A stretch of 64,000 nt of DNA. Source: an uncultured Clostridia bacterium. Its GTDB lineage: Bacteria > Bacillota > Clostridia > Christensenellales > Aristaeellaceae. The first letter of the stretch is position 1. Each line of letters begins with the position of its first letter. The stretch is taken from contig CAMKNZ010000001.1 of assembly GCA_946414315.1 (NCBI GenBank), positions 124,001 through 188,000 of the forward strand, read 5' to 3'. A program made the translations under genes and the position numbers. Shown here in pieces: positions 11,135 through 18,976 of the stretch. Under the pieces are notes generated by a model, which was not told the DNA's origin, did not search any database, and worked only from the letters and a program-made list of their open reading frames with translations.

Positions 11135-12960
11135 TCCCTGAGCATGCATTGGAAGCAGTCCGTTCCGGCTGCTGCGATCTCATAGACCGAATGGCAGAAA
11201 ACGGCGTTTTTGAGAATATCACCGTGGAAGGTAAATCCCTTTTAGTCAGAACTGCGGCGGAAACAGGACAAAGTGTCATGCTGCGCTTTCTTTTTGAAAA
11301 TCATCACCTTTATTCTGCAGATCCGGACCATCGGGGCCGGAATCTGCTGCATGCTGCTGCTTCCTCCGGAGATGCGGATACAGTTCGGTTCGCGATGGAC
11401 GTCCTGGGCTTTGATCCACTCAGCGGAGACCTTCAGGGCATTACACCGCTGGATCTCGCACAGCAGGCCCGGAATCAGGACGCTTTCTGCCTGCTGTCCG
11501 CCCGTCTGGATTTTACGCCGGACCGGGGTTACCGCAATCCGGTTCTGAGGGGATGCCATCCGGATCCTTCTGTATTACGGGTCGGGGAGGATTATTATCT
11601 GGTCAATTCTTCCTTTGTATTCTTTCCCGCCCTGCCGGTTTATCATTCCCGGGATCTTGTGCACTGGCGGGAAATCAGCCATGCCGTTCATGACCTGGAA
11701 TCGTCCGGGTTGGCCGGACTTCCCGGCGGATTCGGATACTGGGCTCCGGATATTTCTTTTTTCCAGGGAAAGTACTGGGTCGTCGCCACCCTGAGAAGAA
11801 ACACCAAACCGTATCGGCTTCAGATGATCACCTCCGCCGCAGATCCCCGCGGGCCATGGGATCCGCCGAAATTTCTGCCGCTGGACGGCATTGATCCTTC
11901 CCTCTTCACCGACAAGGACGGCCGACGGTATATCCTGCTGAATCCCGGTGCCATGATTGCTGAAATCAGCGATACCGGAGAACTGCTTTCGAAGCCCCGG
12001 CTTCTTTCTTTCGGTTCCGCACATATCAAGCCCGAAGGTCCCCATCTGGTCAGAAAAGATGAGTGGTACTATCTTTTTCTGGCCGAGGGCGGCACCGGGG
12101 AAGAGCATATGGAAACCGTGCTGAGAAGCCGCGTTCTGACCGGACCATATGAGAGCTGCCCCTTCAATCCGATCCTCGGCAAAAAGAATTTTCTGTCTCC
12201 AATCCGCCGCAGCGGCCATGGAAAACCTGTGCAGCTTCCGGACGGAAGATGGTATATGGCCTACCTCTGTACACGTCCTGTGGAGGAACGTACCCTGATG
12301 GGCCGTGAAACCGCACTGGATCCGATCGTCTGGACAGCAGACGGCTGGCCTGTGGTCAACAGCCTGAAAGGTCCAAGCTGCCTGCAGGCGCTTCCTTTTC
12401 CGGACACCTGTCCCGATCCTTACACGCCTGATTTTGAAATCTCACCTCGGAACGATCCGGATACATTTACGGACCGTTCCGGCGACAGGGTCAGGCTTCG
12501 CTGCGGGCCGGATCCCGCTTCGCTGCTGCCCTGCAGCCTGCTGCTGCGCCGTCAGTCTGAACCGGAACTGGTCCAGACCGCCAGGGTGGACCTGAGCCAG
12601 GCCTGCGAAGGGGACATCGGTGCGCTCACCGGGTATTACGACGAACAAAGCTTTTATCTCTTTGGGCTTAGAAAGGAGAAAAAAGGATGCTCCCTGATCC
12701 TGACTGAGCAGGTTGGGGACAGCCGGAACACACGAATCCTTGCTGCTTTAGATGTGCTGGATGCCGTACTGTCCGTCCGTGGCGAAGGTCTGGATCGCCG
12801 CCTGCTTCTGCAGGACAGGACCATATCTGTCCTCCGTACGGAGTACCTTTGCGATGAAGGTCTCCCGAACAGCAAGCGCTTTACCGGTGCGATGTACGGC
12901 CTGGCGGCGGTCGGCTCCGGCACCGTGGTTTTTGACGAACCGGAAACCTGTGCCCTGTGA
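11131..12960 (+). CDS. Ankyrin repeat-GH43 fusion glycosidase
   Basis: 609 residues. Residues 1-125 are helical and include recognisable ankyrin repeats (DHRGRNLLHAAASSGDADTV and DLQGITPLDLAQQARNQDAFCLL). From about residue 134 a GH43 five-bladed propeller begins: RNPVLRGCHPDPSVLRVGEDYYLVNSSF with the catalytic base Asp145, GIDPSLFTD with the transition-state Asp, and KPEGPHLVRK with the catalytic acid Glu. A C-terminal beta-sandwich resembling the GH43 beta-xylosidase C-domain completes it. Likely beta-xylosidase or alpha-L-arabinofuranosidase acting on pectic side chains; GH43 motifs do not settle which. GTG start at 11131 overlaps the upstream stop as GTGA and has AAAGGAG eight bases before it. 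The frame is continuous across the junction, so the fusion is not an annotation artefact. No signal peptide. Confidence 0.85.
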   Translation: MIPEHALEAVRSGCCDLIDRMAENGVFENITVEGKSLLVRTAAETGQSVMLRFLFENHHLYSADPDHRGRNLLHAAASSGDADTVRFAMDVLGFDPLSGDLQGITPLDLAQQARNQDAFCLLSARLDFTPDRGYRNPVLRGCHPDPSVLRVGEDYYLVNSSFVFFPALPVYHSRDLVHWREISHAVHDLESSGLAGLPGGFGYWAPDISFFQGKYWVVATLRRNTKPYRLQMITSAADPRGPWDPPKFLPLDGIDPSLFTDKDGRRYILLNPGAMIAEISDTGELLSKPRLLSFGSAHIKPEGPHLVRKDEWYYLFLAEGGTGEEHMETVLRSRVLTGPYESCPFNPILGKKNFLSPIRRSGHGKPVQLPDGRWYMAYLCTRPVEERTLMGRETALDPIVWTADGWPVVNSLKGPSCLQALPFPDTCPDPYTPDFEISPRNDPDTFTDRSGDRVRLRCGPDPASLLPCSLLLRRQSEPELVQTARVDLSQACEGDIGALTGYYDEQSFYLFGLRKEKKGCSLILTEQVGDSRNTRILAALDVLDAVLSVRGEGLDRRLLLQDRTISVLRTEYLCDEGLPNSKRFTGAMYGLAAVGSGTVVFDEPETCAL

Positions 12961-12983
12961 CTGAACAACCTTCCGGAGGTTTG

Positions 12984-14411
12984 ATGATGCGCTACCAGAA
13001 TCCCATTCTGTATATGGATCTCTCCGACCCTGACGTCATCCGCGTCGGGGAGGACTTTTATATGACAGCGTCCTCCTTTACTTACGTGCCGGGTCTGCCG
13101 GTTTTACATTCCCGGGATCTGGTGCATTGGGAGATCGTCGGATATGCCGCTGACCGCCTCCCTGCCGCGCGGTATGATCGGCCCGCCCATGGCTGCGGTA
13201 TCTGGGCACCGAGCTTCCGTTATCATCAGGGCCTGTTTTATATTTACGCCTGCATGCCTGACGAAGGGTTGTACGCCTGGACCGCGAAGGATCCTGCCGG
13301 TCCCTGGCAATGCCATCTGGTCAAGGCGGTCACCGGTTGGATCGATCCCTGCCCGCTCTTCGATGAAGACGGGGTCTGGCTGATCCATGGCTTTGCGGCC
13401 AGCCGGGTCGGCATCAACAATATTCTGTATATCCATCGTCTGTCTGATGACGGTATGTCAGTCCTGGATAAAGGGCGCAGGGTTTATGACGGTGCGGAAC
13501 ACGGAGATGTCACGGTGGAAGGTCCCAAACTTTACCGCCGCGACGGTATTTACTGGATTCTCTGCCCTGCCGGAGGCGTCCGTACCGGCTATCAGCTGGC
13601 GCTTCGCTCCAACAGCCTTTTCGGCCCCTTTGAGCGACGAATCGTGCTGGAGCAGGGCCCTTCCCCGGTCAACGGACCGCATCAGGGAGGCTGGGTTGAT
13701 GACGGTCACGGCGGGGATTGGTTCATTCATTTCCAGGACGTCGGCCCCTACGGACGGATCCCGCACCTGCAGCCGGTAGACTGGTCGGACGGCTGGCCTG
13801 TCATGGGCAATCAGGGAATACCTGTCGCTGAGTGGGATACAGGGCTTCCGGCTGTTCCTGTTTCTGTTCCTCTCTCAGATTTTTTTGAGACGGCGATCGG
13901 GCCAGCCTGGCAGTGGCAGGCTAATCCGGATCCTTCCTGGTTCACCCTGCTCAGACCCGGCCTGCGTCTCCACGCCGTACCGGCAGACCGCCTGTATGAA
14001 GCCGGTTCCTTCCTTTCCCGGCTGATGACCAGCCGTAATTTTGATATGGATGTCCGGCTGACCGTCCCCCGATCCGATACGGCTGTCACGGGAATCGGAC
14101 TCATGGGGAACAATTATTTCTATGCCGCTCTGCGCAATGGGGCTGTCCGACTTGTCAGCGGCAGTGCGGAAGAAGCGGAAAAAGAACTGCTCTCTTTCCC
14201 GTATAAAAAAGCAGAGCTCCTGCTCCGCCTTCGGGTCCGCAATGGATTTGTTTCTTTCTTCTTTGGCACGTTCGGCTGTGATCCCGAGCCGCTCGGCGGA
14301 CCCTTCCCGATGGTTCCGGGAGGATGGACCGGCGCCCGTCCGGGAATTTTCTGCACCGGGAACAACGGGTATGCGGACTTTCATTCCGTGCTGATCACTG
14401 AATACCGATAA
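12984..14411 (+). CDS. GH43 family glycosidase (beta-xylosidase / arabinofuranosidase type)
   Basis: A second GH43 enzyme: QNPILYMDLSDPDVIRVGEDFYMTASSF supplies the catalytic base Asp, GWIDPCPLFDEDG the second Asp, and VTVEGPKLYRR the catalytic acid Glu. The C-terminal 180 residues form a concanavalin-like sandwich typical of GH43 exo-enzymes. The ORF track starts at a GTG (12957) overlapping the previous stop, but GGAGG at 12975-12979 sits just before two ATGs at 12984 and 12987, and the homologous part starts MRYQNPIL, so one of these is the start. It shares architecture with the GH43 part of the preceding gene but lacks ankyrin repeats. Last gene of the plus-strand operon; it ends only six bases from the convergent GH105 gene, leaving no room for a terminator between them. 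Confidence 0.88.
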   Translation: MMRYQNPILYMDLSDPDVIRVGEDFYMTASSFTYVPGLPVLHSRDLVHWEIVGYAADRLPAARYDRPAHGCGIWAPSFRYHQGLFYIYACMPDEGLYAWTAKDPAGPWQCHLVKAVTGWIDPCPLFDEDGVWLIHGFAASRVGINNILYIHRLSDDGMSVLDKGRRVYDGAEHGDVTVEGPKLYRRDGIYWILCPAGGVRTGYQLALRSNSLFGPFERRIVLEQGPSPVNGPHQGGWVDDGHGGDWFIHFQDVGPYGRIPHLQPVDWSDGWPVMGNQGIPVAEWDTGLPAVPVSVPLSDFFETAIGPAWQWQANPDPSWFTLLRPGLRLHAVPADRLYEAGSFLSRLMTSRNFDMDVRLTVPRSDTAVTGIGLMGNNYFYAALRNGAVRLVSGSAEEAEKELLSFPYKKAELLLRLRVRNGFVSFFFGTFGCDPEPLGGPFPMVPGGWTGARPGIFCTGNNGYADFHSVLITEYR

Positions 14412-14417
14412 TACCGG

Positions 14418-15542
14418 TCATTTCCCGGTCCTGAGCAATTCCGTATAGCACAGCACAAAAGGCGCGACGCCCTTGGCATCATTGGCTACCACCGGTTCCG
14501 AAACATAGTATTCAAAGCTGCCGTCCCGGCGCCGGTTATTTTCCGGGCCCAGGCCCGCAACCAGGCAGATACCGCCAAGTTCCGGCTCGCCATCTTTCCA
14601 GATCAGTCGGTCTGCCAGCGCCTGGAAGGTCTTTCTTCCCTTTGTTGCAAAGTCCTTGTCCAGGACGCCGAGCCGGGTGCCTTTCAGCATACCGCAGGCA
14701 ATCATGGAGCTGCCGCTCGATTCCAGATAATTTCCTTCCCGGCCGCCCTGGTCCACCACCTGCCAATACAGGCCGGTCTCAGGATCAACAAATCGGGCAA
14801 CACTTCCAGCCAGATCTGTGAAGATTTCAGCGATCTCCTTCCTTTCCGATCCTTCCGGCAGGATTTCGCACAGATCCGCCAACGCCATGAAAAACCAACC
14901 CAGTGCCCGCAGCCAGAAGCAGCGGCTCAGACCGGTTTCCGGATTTGCCCAGAAAGCTTTCCTGCTCGCATCATAGCCATGATAGTACAATCCTGTTTCA
15001 GAATCCCGCATCCTCGCTCTTACGATCCGGACCTGCTTGAGGATATCCGACATATCGCCGTTTCCGAAATGTCTTTGATACAGCGCTTCAAAGGGCTGCG
15101 CCATATAAATCCCATCCAGCCAGACCTGATCCGGGTATATTTTTTTATGCCAGAAGGAACCTTCCGATGTGCGTGGCTGCTGTTCCAGTGTTCGATGCAG
15201 CATCTCCGCCGCCTTCCGGTATTTCTCCTTGCCGGTCATTTGATATACGAGAAACAGCACCCGGCCTTCATTGATATCATCCAACTGGCGTTTCTCCGAA
15301 TCAAAGGTCAGGATCTCACCGTTTTCCCGGACAAAATAGTCTGTAACCCGTTCGGCAAAAGATGCATAACGCAGATCACCCGTAATATCTGTCATGGAAA
15401 ACAGTGCTGTCAGCATACAGCCGTCGATATAATTCCAGGTCGTCGGCTTCCCTTCCCGGATCTTTTCCAGATTCCATGCAGTTCTATCCGGTGTGCTTTT
15501 TTCCACCAATCGCAGAATATACTGCTCAATACGGTCATTCAT
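14418..15542 (-). CDS. GH105 unsaturated rhamnogalacturonyl/galacturonyl hydrolase (YteR-like)
   Basis: Hydrolyses the unsaturated uronate from the non-reducing end of lyase products, giving 5-keto-4-deoxyuronate for KduI. 374 residues, an (alpha/alpha)6 barrel. The catalytic region is intact: LDDINEGR with Asp88 and DQVWLDGIYMAQPF with Asp143, the same numbers as in Bacillus YteR; YYHGYDASRKAFWANPETGLSRCFWLRALGW matches the substrate cleft. No signal peptide, so cytoplasmic. The start overlaps the end of the MATE gene by eight bases, indicating translational coupling. No pectate or rhamnogalacturonan lyase is in this window, so its substrate must be made by enzymes coded elsewhere or by other community members. 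Confidence 0.9.
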   Translation of the reverse strand: MNDRIEQYILRLVEKSTPDRTAWNLEKIREGKPTTWNYIDGCMLTALFSMTDITGDLRYASFAERVTDYFVRENGEILTFDSEKRQLDDINEGRVLFLVYQMTGKEKYRKAAEMLHRTLEQQPRTSEGSFWHKKIYPDQVWLDGIYMAQPFEALYQRHFGNGDMSDILKQVRIVRARMRDSETGLYYHGYDASRKAFWANPETGLSRCFWLRALGWFFMALADLCEILPEGSERKEIAEIFTDLAGSVARFVDPETGLYWQVVDQGGREGNYLESSGSSMIACGMLKGTRLGVLDKDFATKGRKTFQALADRLIWKDGEPELGGICLVAGLGPENNRRRDGSFEYYVSEPVVANDAKGVAPFVLCYTELLRTGK

Positions 15543-16941
15543 CGTCTGTTGCCTTTTCCTTTCCCTTTTCAGCCCTTCCAGTTTTCACCCGGTTCTTCCG
15601 CCATATTCCGCATCGATACAGGATATACAGCACAAGCGCTGCGATTCCGTTGCTGATCACCACGCTCAGCCACACACTCCGTACGCCGAGATGCAGTACA
15701 CTCTCACAGAACCAAAGAGTCGCAAAACGATATATCCACAATCGGGATGCATCACTGAGCATCGTGATCTCCGTATGCCCGGTTCCCTGAAACAACCCGG
15801 TCAGATTGTTGTAAAACCCGTTTGTCCACGCCCAGAATGCCATCAGCGCCAGGAAATCCGCCGCCATGTCGATCACTTTCTCATCGGCAGAGAAAACACT
15901 CACCAAGCCGCGGGAAATTGTTGGACGGCTGATGATCAGTCCCCCGACAAACAGGAATAGTACACTGCAGGCAATAGAGAGGCGGCATCCTTGCCGGGCC
16001 CGGTCCGGTTTCCCTGCACCGACATTCAACGCTGTGATGGTCGCTGTAGCAGATCCCATGGCGTTGGACGGCATGGAAATTAAGCCATTAATCTTGTTGC
16101 CGATACCGTATGCTGCCATCGCCTGACTCCCGTAAGTCAGCACTGTGCGGCTCATCAGCAGAAAACCAACCTGCATCATACTGGAGCCCATCGCCGTGGG
16201 CAGGCCGATATAAATGATCTGACGGACCTGATTCTTCCGCGGCCGGAGTTCACTACGTTCCAGATGAAGTTCACCTCTCCGGCTCACCAATGCACTCAAC
16301 GCCACACCGGCTGCAGCTGCTTTGGCCCCGATTGTTGCAAGCGCAGCGCCGGTGGCTCCGAGATTTAGAACAACCATCAGGAGCGGATCAAGAACCATAT
16401 TGATCAGCACGCCTAAAAGATTGATCAGCATTGGCCGCACCGTATTGCCCCTGCTCTGGCTTACAGCCTGAAACACACTCATCGTAAAGAGAAACGGCAT
16501 GTCCAGGATCACCAATCGCAGATAGCTGATTCCGGCATTCAGCACACCGTTTTCCGCTCCAAGCCAACGCACCATTGCAGGCGTAATCAGACAGATTAAT
16601 CCTGCACAAACGCAGGCAAACAGAATCGCGCAGGAAAAAACCTGATTGACCATCCGGTTGGCTTCGTCCTTCTTTCCCGCACCAAGATACTGGCTGATCA
16701 GTACGGAACCGGCTACACTGATACCGCCGCCGAAGTTGATCACAATGTTTTGCACTGGCGTCACCAGATTGATTGCCGCCAATGCATCTGTTCCGACTTT
16801 GCCGAGCCAGTAGGTATCAGTCAAATTGTAGCAGGTCTGGATCATACTGTTGATCACCACTGGTACGGCAATTACCAAAATTGCCCGCATCAGGCTTCCT
16901 TCCAGCACCTGTTTCCGTACATCTTCGCTGATCCGTTTCAA
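15535..16941 (-). CDS. MATE family efflux transporter
   Basis: Multidrug and toxic compound extrusion protein with about 12 transmembrane helices in two homologous halves (IPVVINSMIQTCYNLTDTYWLGKVG in the first, ...IGLPTAMGSSMMQVGFLLMSRTVLTYG in the second). The ORF track begins at 16995, but that extension runs through a perfect hairpin terminator. A TTG at 16941 with GGGAGG six bases upstream gives the usual MATE N-terminus KRISEDVRKQVLEGS, so I place the start there. Cation-coupled export is the family role; substrate unknown. Coupling to GH105 inside a pectin locus is unusual and may reflect export of a sugar or phenolic by-product, which is inference only. Confidence 0.88.
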   Translation of the reverse strand: MKRISEDVRKQVLEGSLMRAILVIAVPVVINSMIQTCYNLTDTYWLGKVGTDALAAINLVTPVQNIVINFGGGISVAGSVLISQYLGAGKKDEANRMVNQVFSCAILFACVCAGLICLITPAMVRWLGAENGVLNAGISYLRLVILDMPFLFTMSVFQAVSQSRGNTVRPMLINLLGVLINMVLDPLLMVVLNLGATGAALATIGAKAAAAGVALSALVSRRGELHLERSELRPRKNQVRQIIYIGLPTAMGSSMMQVGFLLMSRTVLTYGSQAMAAYGIGNKINGLISMPSNAMGSATATITALNVGAGKPDRARQGCRLSIACSVLFLFVGGLIISRPTISRGLVSVFSADEKVIDMAADFLALMAFWAWTNGFYNNLTGLFQGTGHTEITMLSDASRLWIYRFATLWFCESVLHLGVRSVWLSVVISNGIAALVLYILYRCGIWRKNRVKTGRAEKGKEKATDDE

Positions 16942-16953
16942 GAGGCTCCTCCC

Positions 16954-16986
16954 AAAAACTTTCCTGCGCATATTTGCGCAGGAAAG
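16954..16986 (-). terminator. Terminator of the sugar ABC operon
   Basis: Perfect 12-bp stem CTTTCCTGCGCA / TGCGCAGGAAAG with a 4-base loop, followed on the minus strand by TTTTT. It lies 22 bases after the permease stop and directly before the ribosome binding site of the MATE gene. Confidence 0.88.
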
Positions 16987-17008
16987 CAGAATCATCCGGT
17001 GTCCGGGA

Positions 17009-17917
17009 TCATTCCTTTACGGCACCGATATTGATACCTTTGACAAAATACTTCTGGAGGAACGGATAGAGAATCATGAACGGCAGAATTGCCGTAATGA
17101 CACATGCGTTCCTGATCGTGTTCTCCGTGGCTCCTCCCACAGATTCCGGAAGGTCGGAGGACTGGATCATATCACGCAGCTTCATCTGGAAATTGTACAG
17201 ATTCCGGTCGGTGATATAGAGCTTAAAATTGGTATAATCATTCCAGTAAGCCACGGCAAACATCAGACCGATAGATGCCAGCGCTGCTTTGGACAGGGGC
17301 AGTGCGATCCGGAAAAAGGCTCCCATTGGGGTACAGCCGTCCAGGTCAGCGCTCTCAAAAAGCGACTTCGGGATACCTTCAAAAAAGTTACGCATCAGTA
17401 CCAGGTTGTACACGTTGATCGCCGGCAATAGAATAGGCCCGAGCGGGTTGTCCGTCAGTCCGATTCCGCGCATAACCAGATAGCTCGGAATCATCCCGCC
17501 GGAAAAAATCATCGTGAACAGCAGAATATTCGCAAACATCGTCCGGAACGGCATGTCCCACTGGATCAGCACATAGGCGCCCATCGTAGAGAGTGTCAGG
17601 CCGAGGAAAGTTCCCGCTACAGTGGTATAGATGCTCACCCACAGGGGCCGCAGCAGGCTCTGATTACTGAAAATGGATATATAACCGTCCAACCCGAATT
17701 TGGTTGGCAGGATTTTCATACCATAACCCGTTGTCAGATCCAGAGAGTCAATCAGCACCTTCCAGATCGGAACAATAATAAGCAAGCAGATAATAACAAA
17801 GACGAAGCCGTTCAGAAAGTTGAAGAATGTATACTGACTCTTCGGTTTGTTCAGGTGCGGCGGTCCCTGTACCTTCAGACCTGCGGGTGTGGTGTACTCA
17901 GCATTTTGTTTTGCCAT
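17009..17917 (-). CDS. Carbohydrate ABC transporter permease, LplC-like (MalG type)
   Basis: 302-residue inner-membrane permease with six predicted helices. The cytoplasmic coupling loop carries the binding-protein-dependent permease motif, ESADLDGCTPMGAFFRIALPLSKAALASI (EAAxxDGAxxxxxFxxIxLP). The ending FVKGINIGAVKE is typical of LplC/YtcP-family permeases for oligogalacturonide and other complex saccharides. Second permease of the pair, 15 bases after the LplB-like gene. No ATPase gene accompanies it; such CUT1 importers generally share an MsmX-type ATPase coded elsewhere. The pectin-oligomer substrate is inferred from the neighbours. Confidence 0.92.
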   Translation of the reverse strand: MAKQNAEYTTPAGLKVQGPPHLNKPKSQYTFFNFLNGFVFVIICLLIIVPIWKVLIDSLDLTTGYGMKILPTKFGLDGYISIFSNQSLLRPLWVSIYTTVAGTFLGLTLSTMGAYVLIQWDMPFRTMFANILLFTMIFSGGMIPSYLVMRGIGLTDNPLGPILLPAINVYNLVLMRNFFEGIPKSLFESADLDGCTPMGAFFRIALPLSKAALASIGLMFAVAYWNDYTNFKLYITDRNLYNFQMKLRDMIQSSDLPESVGGATENTIRNACVITAILPFMILYPFLQKYFVKGINIGAVKE

Positions 17918-17932
17918 AATGCGTTTCCCCCT

Positions 17933-18883
17933 TTACACAATTCCGCGTCCGCGTACTTTCTTGGACGCATAATTGCAAATCAGCATCAGCGCCAGACCCA
18001 CCAGAGACCTGAACAGTCCGATCGCTGTTGTATAACCATAATCCGCGGAAGCTCCTGCATTGAACGTCTGATAGTAGACATAGGTCTGCAATACGTTGGT
18101 AGCACGCTTCACACTGTCATTCTGCAATACAAACACACTTTCGAACAGGTTCATGATTTTGGCAAGGTTCAGGATCAGCACGGTAATGATGGTATTCCCC
18201 AGTGCCGGGAATGTTACGTACCGCATCTTCTTCCAACGTCCGGCACCGTCAATGGAAGCAGCCTCATAAATTCCAGGATCAATGCCTGTCAGGGTTGCCA
18301 TAAAGATAATCGTCTGCCAGCCTGTTTCACGCCATACGTTGATAATATAGTACCATATCCGCCACCAGCCTTTGTCTGCCAGGTAGTAGACCGGTTCGCT
18401 GATCACGCCCATCTTGATCAGCAGCTGGTTAATCAGTCCGCTGTTTGACGGGGATAACAGCAGACTGAATACGGAAGCTGTCACAACCCAGCTCATAAAG
18501 TGAGGCAGGTAGATGATTGTCTGACTCAATTTTTTGAATTTCAGAGAAATCATCTCATTCAGCAGCAGAGAGATAATTACGGCAAACCCGGTATTCAGCA
18601 ACAGCTTCACGACCGAAAAAACAATCGTGTTCGTAAAAGATACAGAGAACTGAGACTGACTGAACAGTTTTTCAAAGTTTGCCAGTCCGACCCATTTAGG
18701 ATCGCCGATGATCTTCCAGGAATAAAACGCATACCGGATACCGAACATCGGCGCATAATGGAAAACCGCCACAAATACAAGTACGGGGATAAACATCAGA
18801 TAAAAACCCCAGTATTTGGACATCCGCTTCAGCAACGGTTTTTTCCTTGCCCTGATCGTCCCGTTGGAAGTAACAGAGGCCAT
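17933..18883 (-). CDS. Carbohydrate ABC transporter permease, LplB-like (MalF type)
   Basis: Six-helix CUT1 permease. The N-terminus is a basic cytoplasmic stretch, then YWGFYLMFIPVLVFVAVFHYAPMFGIRYAF; the coupling loop reads YEAASIDGAGRWKKMRYVTFPALGNTI. The ORF track starts at 18916, but the ATG at 18883 (MASVTSNGTIRARKK) has AAAGGTG at a normal distance and is the better start, giving 316 residues. It pairs with the LplC-like permease to form the channel and takes substrate from the binding protein coded upstream. Confidence 0.92.
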   Translation of the reverse strand: MASVTSNGTIRARKKPLLKRMSKYWGFYLMFIPVLVFVAVFHYAPMFGIRYAFYSWKIIGDPKWVGLANFEKLFSQSQFSVSFTNTIVFSVVKLLLNTGFAVIISLLLNEMISLKFKKLSQTIIYLPHFMSWVVTASVFSLLLSPSNSGLINQLLIKMGVISEPVYYLADKGWWRIWYYIINVWRETGWQTIIFMATLTGIDPGIYEAASIDGAGRWKKMRYVTFPALGNTIITVLILNLAKIMNLFESVFVLQNDSVKRATNVLQTYVYYQTFNAGASADYGYTTAIGLFRSLVGLALMLICNYASKKVRGRGIV

Positions 18884-18928
18884 GTTAAGCACACCTTTCT
18901 GCTTCTGTCTGGTCACAAGAAGATAAGC

Positions 18929-18953
18929 GGGGGCGGCGGTTTTACCGCCGCTC
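18929..18953 (-). promoter_or_regulatory. Intercistronic hairpin between binding protein and permease genes
   Basis: A G+C-rich hairpin, AGCGGCGGT-AAA-ACCGCCGCC, lies just after the binding-protein stop codon without a clear U-tract. Such hairpins usually protect the 3' end of the binding-protein message or partly end transcription, giving more binding protein than permease. Confidence 0.6.
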
Positions 18954-18976
18954 CCGTTGTATCAGTACTTACAGGA

